From Luteimonas suaedae (GTDB taxonomy: Bacteria > Pseudomonadota > Gammaproteobacteria > Xanthomonadales > Xanthomonadaceae), in assembly GCF_008312895.1 (NCBI RefSeq), contig NZ_VSSP01000006.1, forward strand, positions 177,562 to 241,561: a DNA stretch of 64,000 nt, in the 5' to 3' direction. Within the stretch, counting starts at the first letter, position 1. Every line of letters starts with the position of its first letter. The position numbers and the translations under genes are program-made. Of this stretch, positions 35,804 through 43,632 are shown piece by piece. Under the pieces are notes generated by a model that was not told the origin of the DNA, did not search any database, and was given only the letters and a program-made list of their open reading frames with translations.

Positions 35804-37276
35804 ATGGATACGCAGGTTCCATGCAACAACAGCGAAGCCGCTCCGGAAACGACGAGCTCGAGTCTGGAGCCAACCCTGATAGGCGTCGCCTGGCGTGACG
35901 TCTTCCACCTCGGCGCCGGTGTCGATGCCATCACCGGCAACACGATTTCCGTCGGCGCTCTCGAGCCGTTCCGGACGATTCCGGGCAGATCGCAGGTGAG
36001 CACCGAAACGATAGAAACCATCCTCGATTTCGCGTCGATGCGGAAAAGGCTGGAAATCGCCACCAAGGGCGACTACAACATCGGTGCGGTGGCGATCGAC
36101 GAATCGACGCGGTACCTGACGGAAATTCGCCAAAGCGCATTGGAGATCACCTATGTCGTGGAGTACGTCGTCGTGGATGCCGCTTACGATGAGGCTCCCG
36201 AAACAGGCTACAGGCTGACCGAGGACGCGCAGCGGTTGATGCGCGATCCGGCGCGTTTTCGTGCCGCGTATGGCGACTACTTCGTCGCATCACGGGAAAC
36301 CGGCTCCTCGTTCCGGGCGGTGTACGCGCTCAAGGCCCGGTCCGAGGCGAACCTGAAGCAATTCGAGAGCAGTGCCGGCGTCTCGGCAGAGGGGCTTTTC
36401 TCGAAAGCGGGCAGCACCCATTTCGAGAGCGAGGCGAATGCGCTCGACATCGAGGTCACCTCGTCGGTACACATGCTGGGTGTGTCCGACATTGCCGACC
36501 AGCCGGTCGTCTCCAGTCCCCAGGACGTGCCAGGGGCGCTGCGGTGGTTCAAGGCGCATCGTGCGAGCGTGCCGCAACTGGCGAAACTGGTGCACTACAG
36601 CGCCCTGCAGCCCGGCTATCCGCGTTCGGTGGACATCGGTCCTTCCGTCTTCGTCGAACTGCGCAATCTGTACTCGTTGCTTTGGGATATCCGTGGACTG
36701 TACGGCTCATTGCCGAAGTACTACGCGGAGTTCTATTCGGATGCCTTCAACGAATTCGACTCCAGTGTCGTGGCGAAGCACGCGATATTGCCGAAGGACC
36801 GGCAGGAACGCGCCGCTCTTCGCGGACAAGGCGACGCACTGTTCTCGCAGCTGATGGCAGTGCGTTCGCGGCAACGCTTCCACGGCCAGGTACTTCAGGC
36901 GCGCAATAGCGAGCCGGGACAGGGAATCAAGACCGAGGAGTCCCGTACCGACAACCATTGGGCCTATGGCGCCCTGGCTTCGCCGGACCCCGACAACATC
37001 CATGTCTTCAGCGCCGCGAACCGTTACGCCGAAGGAGAGCATGTCGGTTGGCGCGCGAAGACGATGGAATTCGCGGCCGACCCACGCTTCCTGGTGGTCG
37101 GGTGGCAGGTGCAGGCCAACTGGACCGACGGCTCCGACGGTTATTGGCAGCAGGCGAGCACGACCAACCTGCTGCAGCACTATGCTGCCGTCGCCGTCCA
37201 CAGCCGATACCACAGGGGGCTGGACTGGACGGTGACGTTCTACTACGTCGATGCCGAACCGTACGGCCACTTCTGA
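35804..37276 (+). CDS. MACPF-like candidate pore-forming protein
   Basis: 490 aa, no signal peptide. Residues 156-170 read YGDYFVASRETGSSF, close to the MACPF signature (aromatic-G-T/S-H-aromatic, then six residues and GG). It is preceded by an S/T-rich alternating block (about 60-125, with ALEITYVVEYVVVD) and followed by a second one (EANLKQFESSAGVSAEGLFS, about 181-228), where the two transmembrane hairpins of MACPF proteins lie. The C-terminal 130 residues are aromatic and beta-rich (DNHWAYGALA, WTVTFYYVD), possibly a targeting lectin-like domain. The expected His and second Gly are Tyr and Ser here. The gene is visibly less GC-rich than its neighbours and shares an operator-like site with the adhesin. 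The family is a proposal, not proven. Confidence 0.6.
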   Translation: MDTQVPCNNSEAAPETTSSSLEPTLIGVAWRDVFHLGAGVDAITGNTISVGALEPFRTIPGRSQVSTETIETILDFASMRKRLEIATKGDYNIGAVAIDESTRYLTEIRQSALEITYVVEYVVVDAAYDEAPETGYRLTEDAQRLMRDPARFRAAYGDYFVASRETGSSFRAVYALKARSEANLKQFESSAGVSAEGLFSKAGSTHFESEANALDIEVTSSVHMLGVSDIADQPVVSSPQDVPGALRWFKAHRASVPQLAKLVHYSALQPGYPRSVDIGPSVFVELRNLYSLLWDIRGLYGSLPKYYAEFYSDAFNEFDSSVVAKHAILPKDRQERAALRGQGDALFSQLMAVRSRQRFHGQVLQARNSEPGQGIKTEESRTDNHWAYGALASPDPDNIHVFSAANRYAEGEHVGWRAKTMEFAADPRFLVVGWQVQANWTDGSDGYWQQASTTNLLQHYAAVAVHSRYHRGLDWTVTFYYVDAEPYGHF

Positions 37277-37408
37277 ACCTCACGGAGGCGAAGGACGGCT
37301 ACTGCAACCTCCGCGCATCGATTGGCTGCAGTTCTTTGCGGGAGTGGCTGCGGCATGCCGCAGCTGGGAAGTCGCGACACGAATGCCGGATATCGGCACG
37401 AATGCCGA

Positions 37409-39631
37409 TCAGTACAAATCCACCGGATCGACATCCAGCGACCAGCGCGTGCGGCGTGCCTCGGGCAACGCATGGATCGCCGGCAGCGCCCGATCCAGGG
37501 CGACGTGCAGGTCGCGTCGCTGTCGCGCCGACAGCGGCAGCTGCGCGCGGTACAGCCCGGCGCGGCGCGCCATCGGCGCTGGCAGCGGGCCGTGCAGGAC
37601 CAGGCCCTCGCCGTCGTCGCGCGCGCGGGTGGCGGCGGCCTCGGCCAGGATCGCCTTCGCCCGCTGCAAGAACGCCATCGGCGGATCGGCCTGCTTGGCC
37701 TCGGCCCGCAGCAGCGCCATGTGCGCGAACGGCGGGAACCCGGCCGCGGCGCGCTGCTCCAGTTCGCTGTCGACGAAGGCGTGATAGCCGCCGTGGATCA
37801 GTGTCTGCAACAACGGGTGGTCGGGATGATGGGTCTGCAGCAGCACCTCGCCGGCGCGCTCGGCGCGGCCGGCGCGGCCGGCGACCTGGATCAGCAGTTG
37901 CGCGAGCTTCTCGGCGGCACGGAAATCGGCCGAGAACAGCCCCTCGTCGATGCCGACCACCGCCACCAGGGTGAGGCCGGGCAGGTCGTGGCCCTTGGCC
38001 AGCATCTGCGTGCCGACCAGGATGCCGGGGCGGTCGCCGAGCGTGTCGAAGTGCTTCTGCAGCGCATCACGGCCGCGGGTGCTGCCACGGTCGATGCGCA
38101 GCACCGGCACCCGCGCGCCGAAGCGCTGCGCCAGGGCCTCCTCCAGCCGCTCGGTGCCCACGCCCTGCGGCTGCAGCCCGAGCCCGGCGCAGTCGGGACA
38201 GGCGGGCGGCGCCGCCTGGCGATGGCCGCAGTGGTGGCACTGCAGGCGCCGGCCGCCGCCGTGCACGGTCATTGGTGCGTCACAGCGCCGGCACTGCGCG
38301 CTCCAGCCGCAGTCGTGGCACAGCAGCACCGGGGCGTAGCCGCGGCGGTTGCGGAACACCAGCACCTGGCCGCCGGCAGCCAGCGCGGCATCGATCGCCT
38401 CCAGCAGTTCGTGCGACAGGCCGTTGTCGAGCGTGCGCTTGCGCAGGTCGAGCACCCGCACCGGCGGCGGCTTGGCCTCGCCGGCGCGGCGCGACAGCCG
38501 CAGGTGCGCGTAGCGTCCGGCGCGGGCGTTGTGCAGGGTCTCCAGCGACGGCGTGGCGCTGCCCAGCAACACCGGCACGTCCAGTGCCTTGGCGCGCACC
38601 AGGGCGAAGTCGCGCGCGTGGTAGCGGATTCCGTCCTGCTGCTTGTAGCTGCCGTCGTGCTCCTCGTCGATCACGATCAGGCCGGCATCGGGCAGCGGCG
38701 TGAACACCGCCGAGCGGGTGCCGACGATCACCCGCGCCTCGCCGCGCCAGGCCGCGGTCCAGACGCGCGCGCGTTCGTTGTCGTTGAGCCCGGAATGCAG
38801 CGCGTGCACCGGCACGCCGAGGCGGGCGCGGAAGCGCGACAGGGTCTGTGGGGTCAGGCCGATCTCCGGCACCAGCACCAGTGCCTGCCTGCCGCGCGCC
38901 AGGCAGTCGGCGATCGCGTGCAGGTACACCTCGGTCTTGCCGCTGCCGGTGACGCCGTCGAGCAGCGTCGGGGCGAAGCCCTCGCCGGCGGCGAGGGCGG
39001 TGATCGCCTGCGCCTGTTCGTCGTTCGGGGCGGGGCCGGGCTGCGGCGTCGGCGCCAGCTGCGAGGCCGGCACTGCGATGCGCTCGGCCAGGCCGCGCGC
39101 GGCCAGGGTGCGCGCCGCGCCGCGCCAGTCGTCGAGCAGGTCGTCCAGCGCTTCCTCGTCGCGCACGGCGACCTGCAGCAGGTCGGCGAACCGCCGCGGC
39201 CGGCCCTGGCGCATGCCCGCGTGCGCGGTGGCGCCCGCCTCGGTCAGGCGCCAGGCCCAAGCGTGGGTGTCGGGCAGCGGTTCGCCCCGCCGCAGCGCTG
39301 CCGGCAACGCGGTGGCGAGCACCTCGCCGAGCGGCGCGTGGCTGTAGCGTGCCAGCCAGTGCAGGGAGTCGAACAGCTCGCCGCGGAACAGCGGTTCAGG
39401 GTCGAGGCGCGCGTGCAGCTCGCGCAGCTCGGGTGCGGTGCCGTCGGCCGGACCGACGTCGGCCACCACGCCGACCAGTTCGCGCGGTCCGAAGGGCACC
39501 CGCACGCGACGGCCGACGTCATCATTGCTCGGTGGGTCCGTGGCCGGCGCGCGATAGTCGAACAGGCGCGGCAATGGCAGTGGCAGGGCGACGCGTAGAA
39601 CGGCGTCGCTGGCGGTGGAGTCAGCAGGCAT
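37409..39631 (-). CDS. priA: Primosomal protein N' (replication restart helicase PriA)
   Basis: 740-aa 3'-to-5' helicase that reloads DnaB at stalled forks. It has an N-terminal DNA-binding domain (ALPLPLPRLFDYRAP), Walker A GVTGSGKTEVYL, DEEH box IDEEHDGSYKQQ, and paired zinc sites formed by CHDCGWSAQCRRC and CHHCGH...CPDC. Helicase motifs V and VI read GTQMLAKGHDLP and QVAGRAGRAERAG. Length and domains are standard. It is divergent from the sigma-like gene, with a DnaA-box palindrome 186 bp upstream of its start. Confidence 0.97.
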   Translation of the reverse strand: MPADSTASDAVLRVALPLPLPRLFDYRAPATDPPSNDDVGRRVRVPFGPRELVGVVADVGPADGTAPELRELHARLDPEPLFRGELFDSLHWLARYSHAPLGEVLATALPAALRRGEPLPDTHAWAWRLTEAGATAHAGMRQGRPRRFADLLQVAVRDEEALDDLLDDWRGAARTLAARGLAERIAVPASQLAPTPQPGPAPNDEQAQAITALAAGEGFAPTLLDGVTGSGKTEVYLHAIADCLARGRQALVLVPEIGLTPQTLSRFRARLGVPVHALHSGLNDNERARVWTAAWRGEARVIVGTRSAVFTPLPDAGLIVIDEEHDGSYKQQDGIRYHARDFALVRAKALDVPVLLGSATPSLETLHNARAGRYAHLRLSRRAGEAKPPPVRVLDLRKRTLDNGLSHELLEAIDAALAAGGQVLVFRNRRGYAPVLLCHDCGWSAQCRRCDAPMTVHGGGRRLQCHHCGHRQAAPPACPDCAGLGLQPQGVGTERLEEALAQRFGARVPVLRIDRGSTRGRDALQKHFDTLGDRPGILVGTQMLAKGHDLPGLTLVAVVGIDEGLFSADFRAAEKLAQLLIQVAGRAGRAERAGEVLLQTHHPDHPLLQTLIHGGYHAFVDSELEQRAAAGFPPFAHMALLRAEAKQADPPMAFLQRAKAILAEAAATRARDDGEGLVLHGPLPAPMARRAGLYRAQLPLSARQRRDLHVALDRALPAIHALPEARRTRWSLDVDPVDLY

Positions 39632-40133
39632 CGCGGCAGTCTAGGGCCTGCCAACGCCATGGGCACGCGACCCACGGCCCACAGCGTTCACCGGCTCGGG
39701 ATTTTTTGCGCGGCGCCGCCGCAGAGGCGCCCGTCGCGCTCGCAAGGTTGCGTGCGAATGCTGCAAGCGGATCCATGTTTCGCTCGCAAGCTACGGTGGT
39801 GAAAGAAGATTTGCCGTTATCCACACACACTGTGGATAAGCCTGTGCATGGCAGTGCCGGAAGCAGCCTTGCGGCCATCACGTATCGCGTTAAGGGGAGG
39901 TTGGCTAAAAAAACGCCAATCGAAGATAACGCATGGGATTCAGCCACTTAGCCGTGAAACAGTTCGGAAACATGGCGAGTCATCAATGTGCAGGTCCTGT
40001 CTATGACGGCCCGGTGACCGCTGTGCACAACCATTTCCGTGCCGAATCCCGGTGATGCCTTTTTGTGAACCCTGTCAAGAGGCATGTTCGGCGGCAGCGT
40101 GGCTATCATGACGGGCTCGATGAAGCCGATCCG
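39632..40133. other. 502-bp divergent intergenic region
   Basis: The region is more AT-rich than its surroundings and holds the promoters of priA (minus) and the sigma-like gene (plus), plus the DnaA-box palindrome at 39817-39839. The A-run GGCTAAAAAAACGCC is at 39903-39917. Two weak open frames, 39933-40055 (40 codons, plus) and 39621-39947 (minus), lack a ribosome site or recognisable domains and are not called. Confidence 0.6.
39817..39839. promoter_or_regulatory. Inverted pair of consensus DnaA boxes
   Basis: TTATCCACA (39817-39825) and TGTGGATAA (39831-39839) are perfect 9-bp DnaA consensus sites in inverted orientation, separated by 5 bp (CACAC). The site lies between the priA promoter and the sigma-like gene and could be a DnaA-controlled operator. 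Confidence 0.7.
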
Positions 40134-41105
40134 ATGACCGCCCGCACCGTGAACGACGCCGCCGCGGCGTCGGCCGCCCTCACCGCATTCCTGCGCGGCG
40201 TCGAGCGCCGCGCTGCGGTGTTCGCGCAGTTGCAGATCGGCGATGCCGAGGCCGGCGACACCGCCCTGTCCGCGGCCATGGGCGCGTTCCGTGATGTTGC
40301 GGTGCGGGTCCCGTTCGGCGACTGGCCGCGCCGTTTCTGGGCGCTGCTGCTGTCCGCCGGGCCCATGCACGAACCGCCGCCGGCGCCGGCTTGGCCGCCC
40401 CAGTTCCACGATCTGGCACAGGCCGGATATGGCCCGCGTGCCGCGCTGCTGCTGCGGCTGGTGGCGAACGTCTCGGAAGCCGACGCCGCCGCGGTGCTGG
40501 GGGTGACGCGCGCGACCTATCGGTTGGCGCTGCAGCGGGCCCTGCCCCGGGACGCCGACGGACGCGCCGACGCCGAGGCCTGGCGCGCGCTGGGCGAGGC
40601 CTCGCAGCAGGCGGTGCGGCAACTGCCGCCCACGCGCCTGGCCGAACTGGCGCGCCTGCGCGAGGCCGCGCTGCAGGGGCGTGTCCACGTGCCGCACGCG
40701 GCGCAGGCACACGATGACCGGTCGGTGCGCGCCAGGGCGCCCTGGGTATGGCCGGCGACCGTCGCGGTGGTGGTGCTCACGCTCGCCGCGCTGGCAGCGA
40801 CCGTCGAGTGGCCATTGTCGTCGCCAAACAGAAACGGTGATCTGCGCGAGATCCTGGCCGAGCCGCTTCCCCCGGCGCGGGCGCCGGCCGCCACCTACGA
40901 CGCCGACGCGGCACTGCTCACCCATCCCGACTTCGAACTGCTGGCGAGCGATGGTGGCGACGCCGCGATGCGTGATCCGGCCTTCCATGCCTGGCTGTCG
41001 GTGCAGCTCGAACGCGGCGAGGAAGGCGATATCGCGCGGCCGCAGCGCGAGGAGACCGAAGCGGACGTCGACGAGTCCTCACTCGAAACCGACGATGCGC
41101 TCTAG
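40134..41105 (+). CDS. Membrane-tethered sigma-factor-like HTH protein
   Basis: 323 aa. Residues 1-165 resemble an ECF sigma factor remnant: a region-4-like helix-turn-helix (AALLLRLVANVSEADAAAVL GVTRATYRLALQRA, given in two blocks) without a clear region 2. A basic stretch and one transmembrane helix at about 203-223 (VWPATVAVVVLTLAALAATV) follow. The last 100 residues are acidic and predicted extracytoplasmic. The next gene, a DUF3106 protein, overlaps it by 11 bp. Related sigma-like/DUF3106 pairs occur in xanthomonads. A signalling role across the membrane is possible but untested. Confidence 0.72.
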   Translation: MTARTVNDAAAASAALTAFLRGVERRAAVFAQLQIGDAEAGDTALSAAMGAFRDVAVRVPFGDWPRRFWALLLSAGPMHEPPPAPAWPPQFHDLAQAGYGPRAALLLRLVANVSEADAAAVLGVTRATYRLALQRALPRDADGRADAEAWRALGEASQQAVRQLPPTRLAELARLREAALQGRVHVPHAAQAHDDRSVRARAPWVWPATVAVVVLTLAALAATVEWPLSSPNRNGDLREILAEPLPPARAPAATYDADAALLTHPDFELLASDGGDAAMRDPAFHAWLSVQLERGEEGDIARPQREETEADVDESSLETDDAL

Positions 41106-41730
41106 GCCCGCCTTCGCCGCTGCGCTGTCGTTGCTGCTGGCCCTGCCGGCCGCGGCGGCGCTGCCGCCGGCGTTGCAGCGGCACGCGCAGGCCCTGCCGG
41201 AGCCCGAGCGTGCCCGCTTGCTGCAGCGGCAGGCGACGCTGCGTGCGCTGCCGCCCGCCGAGCGCGAGGCATTGCGCCGGCGGGCCGCCGAATGGGACGC
41301 GCTGCCGCTGGCCGAACGGCGCCAGCGGCGCAACGCCTGGGCCGCCTGGCAGGCGCTGGCGCCGGCCGCGCAGGCGCGTCTGCGGGCGGCCGCCCGCGCC
41401 TATGCCGAACTGCCGACGGATCGCCAGCAGGCGCTGAACGAACGCTATGCCGAGCTCGACGGCTACCAGCGCGACGGTTGGCTGCTCGGCCCGGAGCTCG
41501 GTGCCGACTGGGGCAACCTGCACGGCCTGTTCGCGCTGGTGCCGGCCGACGAGCGCGTGCCGCTACTGGCGGCGCTGCGTACGATGGACGAGCGCGAGCG
41601 CGCGGACCTGGCGTTGCTGGCGCAGCGCACGCCGCCCGAAGCGCGCGACGCCCTGCGCCGCGCGCTGCTGTCGACGCCGCCGGAAGGCCGCGCAGCCTGG
41701 CTGCGGCGGCAAGCCGGTCCGGCGCCCTGA
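41095..41730 (+). CDS. DUF3106 secreted protein
   Basis: 211 aa. The signal peptide MRSRPAFAAALSLLLALPAA is followed by an Arg/Ala/Leu helical repeat domain with the LPxxERxxLLxRxxxxRALPPxER pattern of DUF3106 (LPEPERARLLQRQATLRALP; LPLAERRQRRNAWAAWQAL). The C-terminal 60 residues continue the same helical style. It starts inside the end of the sigma-like gene (11-bp overlap), so the two are translated together and probably interact or sense the same stress. The function of the family is unknown. Confidence 0.82.
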   Translation: MRSRPAFAAALSLLLALPAAAALPPALQRHAQALPEPERARLLQRQATLRALPPAEREALRRRAAEWDALPLAERRQRRNAWAAWQALAPAAQARLRAAARAYAELPTDRQQALNERYAELDGYQRDGWLLGPELGADWGNLHGLFALVPADERVPLLAALRTMDERERADLALLAQRTPPEARDALRRALLSTPPEGRAAWLRRQAGPAP

Positions 41731-41748
41731 CCAGCGGCCACGATTTCC

Positions 41749-41970
41749 GTAGGAGCGCGCCATGCGCGCGATGCCCCCGCTATAGCCGCGCCGACGCAAT
41801 TCGCGATTCCCGCGCGCGCCGCCGCCGCCCCCTAGAAAACACGCATACGCGATGCTGGTGACGTCTGTAGCCCGGCTGGGATTCCCGGCACGAGCCGGAA
41901 TGGCGCGTCGGTGGCCGGAATGCCATGGCCGCGCCATGCCCGCGGCATCGCGCGCGTGGCGCGCTCCTAA
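41749..41970. repeat. REP-like inverted pair, copy 3 (expanded)
   Basis: A left arm at 41749-41774 (truncated after GATGCC) and a right arm at 41939-41970 of the GTAGGAGCGCGCC family, separated by about 165 bp, so longer than the other pairs. The right arm ends TTAGGAG on the complement, and this TAG is the stop codon of the DUF4286 gene. Confidence 0.8.
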
Positions 41971-42281
41971 GGGATTGCGTCGGCCGACCGCAGGATGCGG
42001 CGGTGGGCGCGGAGGCGGTCGCCGAAGCGGACCACGCCGTCGGCGCGCATGCGTGCGGCGTGATCGCGAAGGTAGCCATCGAGCGCAGCGCGGTCGCGCA
42101 GGCGATACTGCACACAGAGCGCGATCCACCCCGACGCGGGCGACGGATCGGCGACCTCGAAGACCTCGGCGCCGATGAAGCCCGGCAGCGCCAGCATCTG
42201 TCGCACGTGCTCGGCCAGCCACTTCCGGTACGCGGCGGCCTCCCCGGAGGCGATCTCGATGTCGACTTCGTAGATCACCAT
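41967..42281 (-). CDS. DUF4286 family protein
   Basis: 104 aa, a ferredoxin-like (dimeric alpha-beta barrel) small protein: MVIYEVDIEIASGEAAAYRK, WLAEHVRQMLALPGFIGAEV and a C-terminal YLRDHAARMRADGVVRFG. The function is unknown. The start at 42281 fits the family. It lies 5 bp after the DUF3667 gene in transcription order, so the two are co-transcribed. The last residues (SADAIP) end at a TAG supplied by the adjacent REP arm. Confidence 0.85.
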   Translation of the reverse strand: MVIYEVDIEIASGEAAAYRKWLAEHVRQMLALPGFIGAEVFEVADPSPASGWIALCVQYRLRDRAALDGYLRDHAARMRADGVVRFGDRLRAHRRILRSADAIP

Positions 42282-42286
42282 GGCCG

Positions 42287-43396
42287 CTACATCCCGGCGA
42301 GCGCGTACATGCCGGTGCCGAGCGCGACGAACAGGAACATGAGCAGATAGATCTGGCCGATGACGCCGTACTTGAGCAGGGTCATCCACCAGCCCTGCCC
42401 GTACACGCGCTTCTGCATCCACAGCAGGTACAGCGGCATCGACATCAGCAGCAGCCCCTGGAGCCAGCCGATCGGCCGGGATGCCCATGGCACGTGCGTG
42501 CCCAGCCAGCCGGCCAGCAGCGACAGCGCGAACACCAGCAGCAGCGCCAGCATCAGGTAGGCGTGGCTGTACAGACCGACCACCACGTGTTCCAGGTAGG
42601 TCCGCTTGCCGAGGATGTAGAAGAGCTTGAGCAGCACGGCGAACAGCGGGACCAGGATGAACAGCGTCACCGGCGCGGCGCCGATCAGGGTGCGGGCGAG
42701 CGCGGCAGCACCGTCACGACGCGACGAGTAGGCCTCGATGTTGCGATCCAAGCGCGCCCTGAAGCCGTTCGCATCGGGCTCCGGGGCGTCCGCAGACGCT
42801 TCCTTCGGGGCGCGTTGCAGCCGCCGCTTGCGGGTCTCGGCCTCGGCGTTGACCACCCGCTCCGCGGCGGCGATCGCCTCGCGCGTCGCCGCGGAGGCAT
42901 CGGCGCCGAGCGCCGCGCGTTCGGCGGCCAGCCGGTCCAGTTCGCGCTCGCGCAGCGCATCCACCGCCGTGGTCGATTCCGCAGCGGCGAAGCTGTCCTT
43001 GTCCACCGCATAGGTCGCCACCGCCTGGCTTTCGGCGATGCGCTCGGCGTCCTGCAGCGCGAGCGCATCGCCGATCGCGAGTTTGGCCACGAACACCGTC
43101 AACAGGCTCAGGATCACGAACAGCCGCATCGGCGCGACGTAGCACACTCGTTTCCCGGACAGGTAGCGCACGGCGATGCGGCCGGGCACGAACAGGTCGC
43201 GCAGGGTGCGGAAGATGCGCCCGTCCAGGTGCCAGAACGATTCGAACACCTCCTCGATGGCGTGGCCGAGGTGCCGCGTCGGACTGTGCTCGGACTGGCC
43301 GCAGAGATGGCAGAAGGCGCCTTGCAGGGCGGTGCTGCAGTTTTCGCAGACGCGCAGCGGCAGCGGTGCCGGATTGCGCGGATCGGGTTCTGACAT
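42287..43396 (-). CDS. DUF3667 membrane protein with N-terminal zinc ribbon
   Basis: 369 aa. The N-terminal zinc ribbon is CENCSTALQGAFCHLCGQ. An amphipathic helix follows (HLGHAIEEVFESFWHLDGRI), then one transmembrane segment (MRLFVILSLLTVFVAKLAIG), a 120-residue charged Ala/Glu/Arg helical region, and four further helices after residue 245. DUF3667 proteins are found in many Bacteroidetes and xanthomonads and have no assigned role. The start at 43396 is the first ATG giving the ribbon at residue 17. Confidence 0.88.
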   Translation of the reverse strand: MSEPDPRNPAPLPLRVCENCSTALQGAFCHLCGQSEHSPTRHLGHAIEEVFESFWHLDGRIFRTLRDLFVPGRIAVRYLSGKRVCYVAPMRLFVILSLLTVFVAKLAIGDALALQDAERIAESQAVATYAVDKDSFAAAESTTAVDALRERELDRLAAERAALGADASAATREAIAAAERVVNAEAETRKRRLQRAPKEASADAPEPDANGFRARLDRNIEAYSSRRDGAAALARTLIGAAPVTLFILVPLFAVLLKLFYILGKRTYLEHVVVGLYSHAYLMLALLLVFALSLLAGWLGTHVPWASRPIGWLQGLLLMSMPLYLLWMQKRVYGQGWWMTLLKYGVIGQIYLLMFLFVALGTGMYALAGM

Positions 43397-43632
43397 GCGT
43401 GCGGTCCCCCGTGATTTCCGTGATGCCGCATGCGGCGTGCGTCCGGCGCCTGGTGCGGCGTCCGCCGCGTGCGCGGTCCCGCGCCGGTGTCGGCGCCGCG
43501 GGAACCACGGACGGCATGCGCTCCGGTTCCGACCGGCTTGCCGGACGGCTAAGATAACGGTCCGCGGCGACCCGGCGCCAGCGCCCGACATCCGTTCGGC
43601 CGCGCGGCCGCAGTCGTCCGAGCCGTCTCCCC

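Noticed and set aside
39621..39947. A 108-codon minus-strand frame between priA and the sigma-like gene
   Set aside because: It overlaps the priA start and the DnaA-box palindrome and has no recognisable domain.
39933..40055. A 40-codon open frame (MGFSHLAVKQFGNMASHQCA start) before the sigma-like gene
   Set aside because: No ribosome site, no overlap with the next gene, and it lies in the promoter region. It is weaker than the 29721 ORF.
39817..40133. The DnaA-box region as the chromosomal origin
   Set aside because: Only two boxes are seen, with no cluster, no clear AT-rich unwinding element and no dnaA/dnaN/rpmH neighbours.
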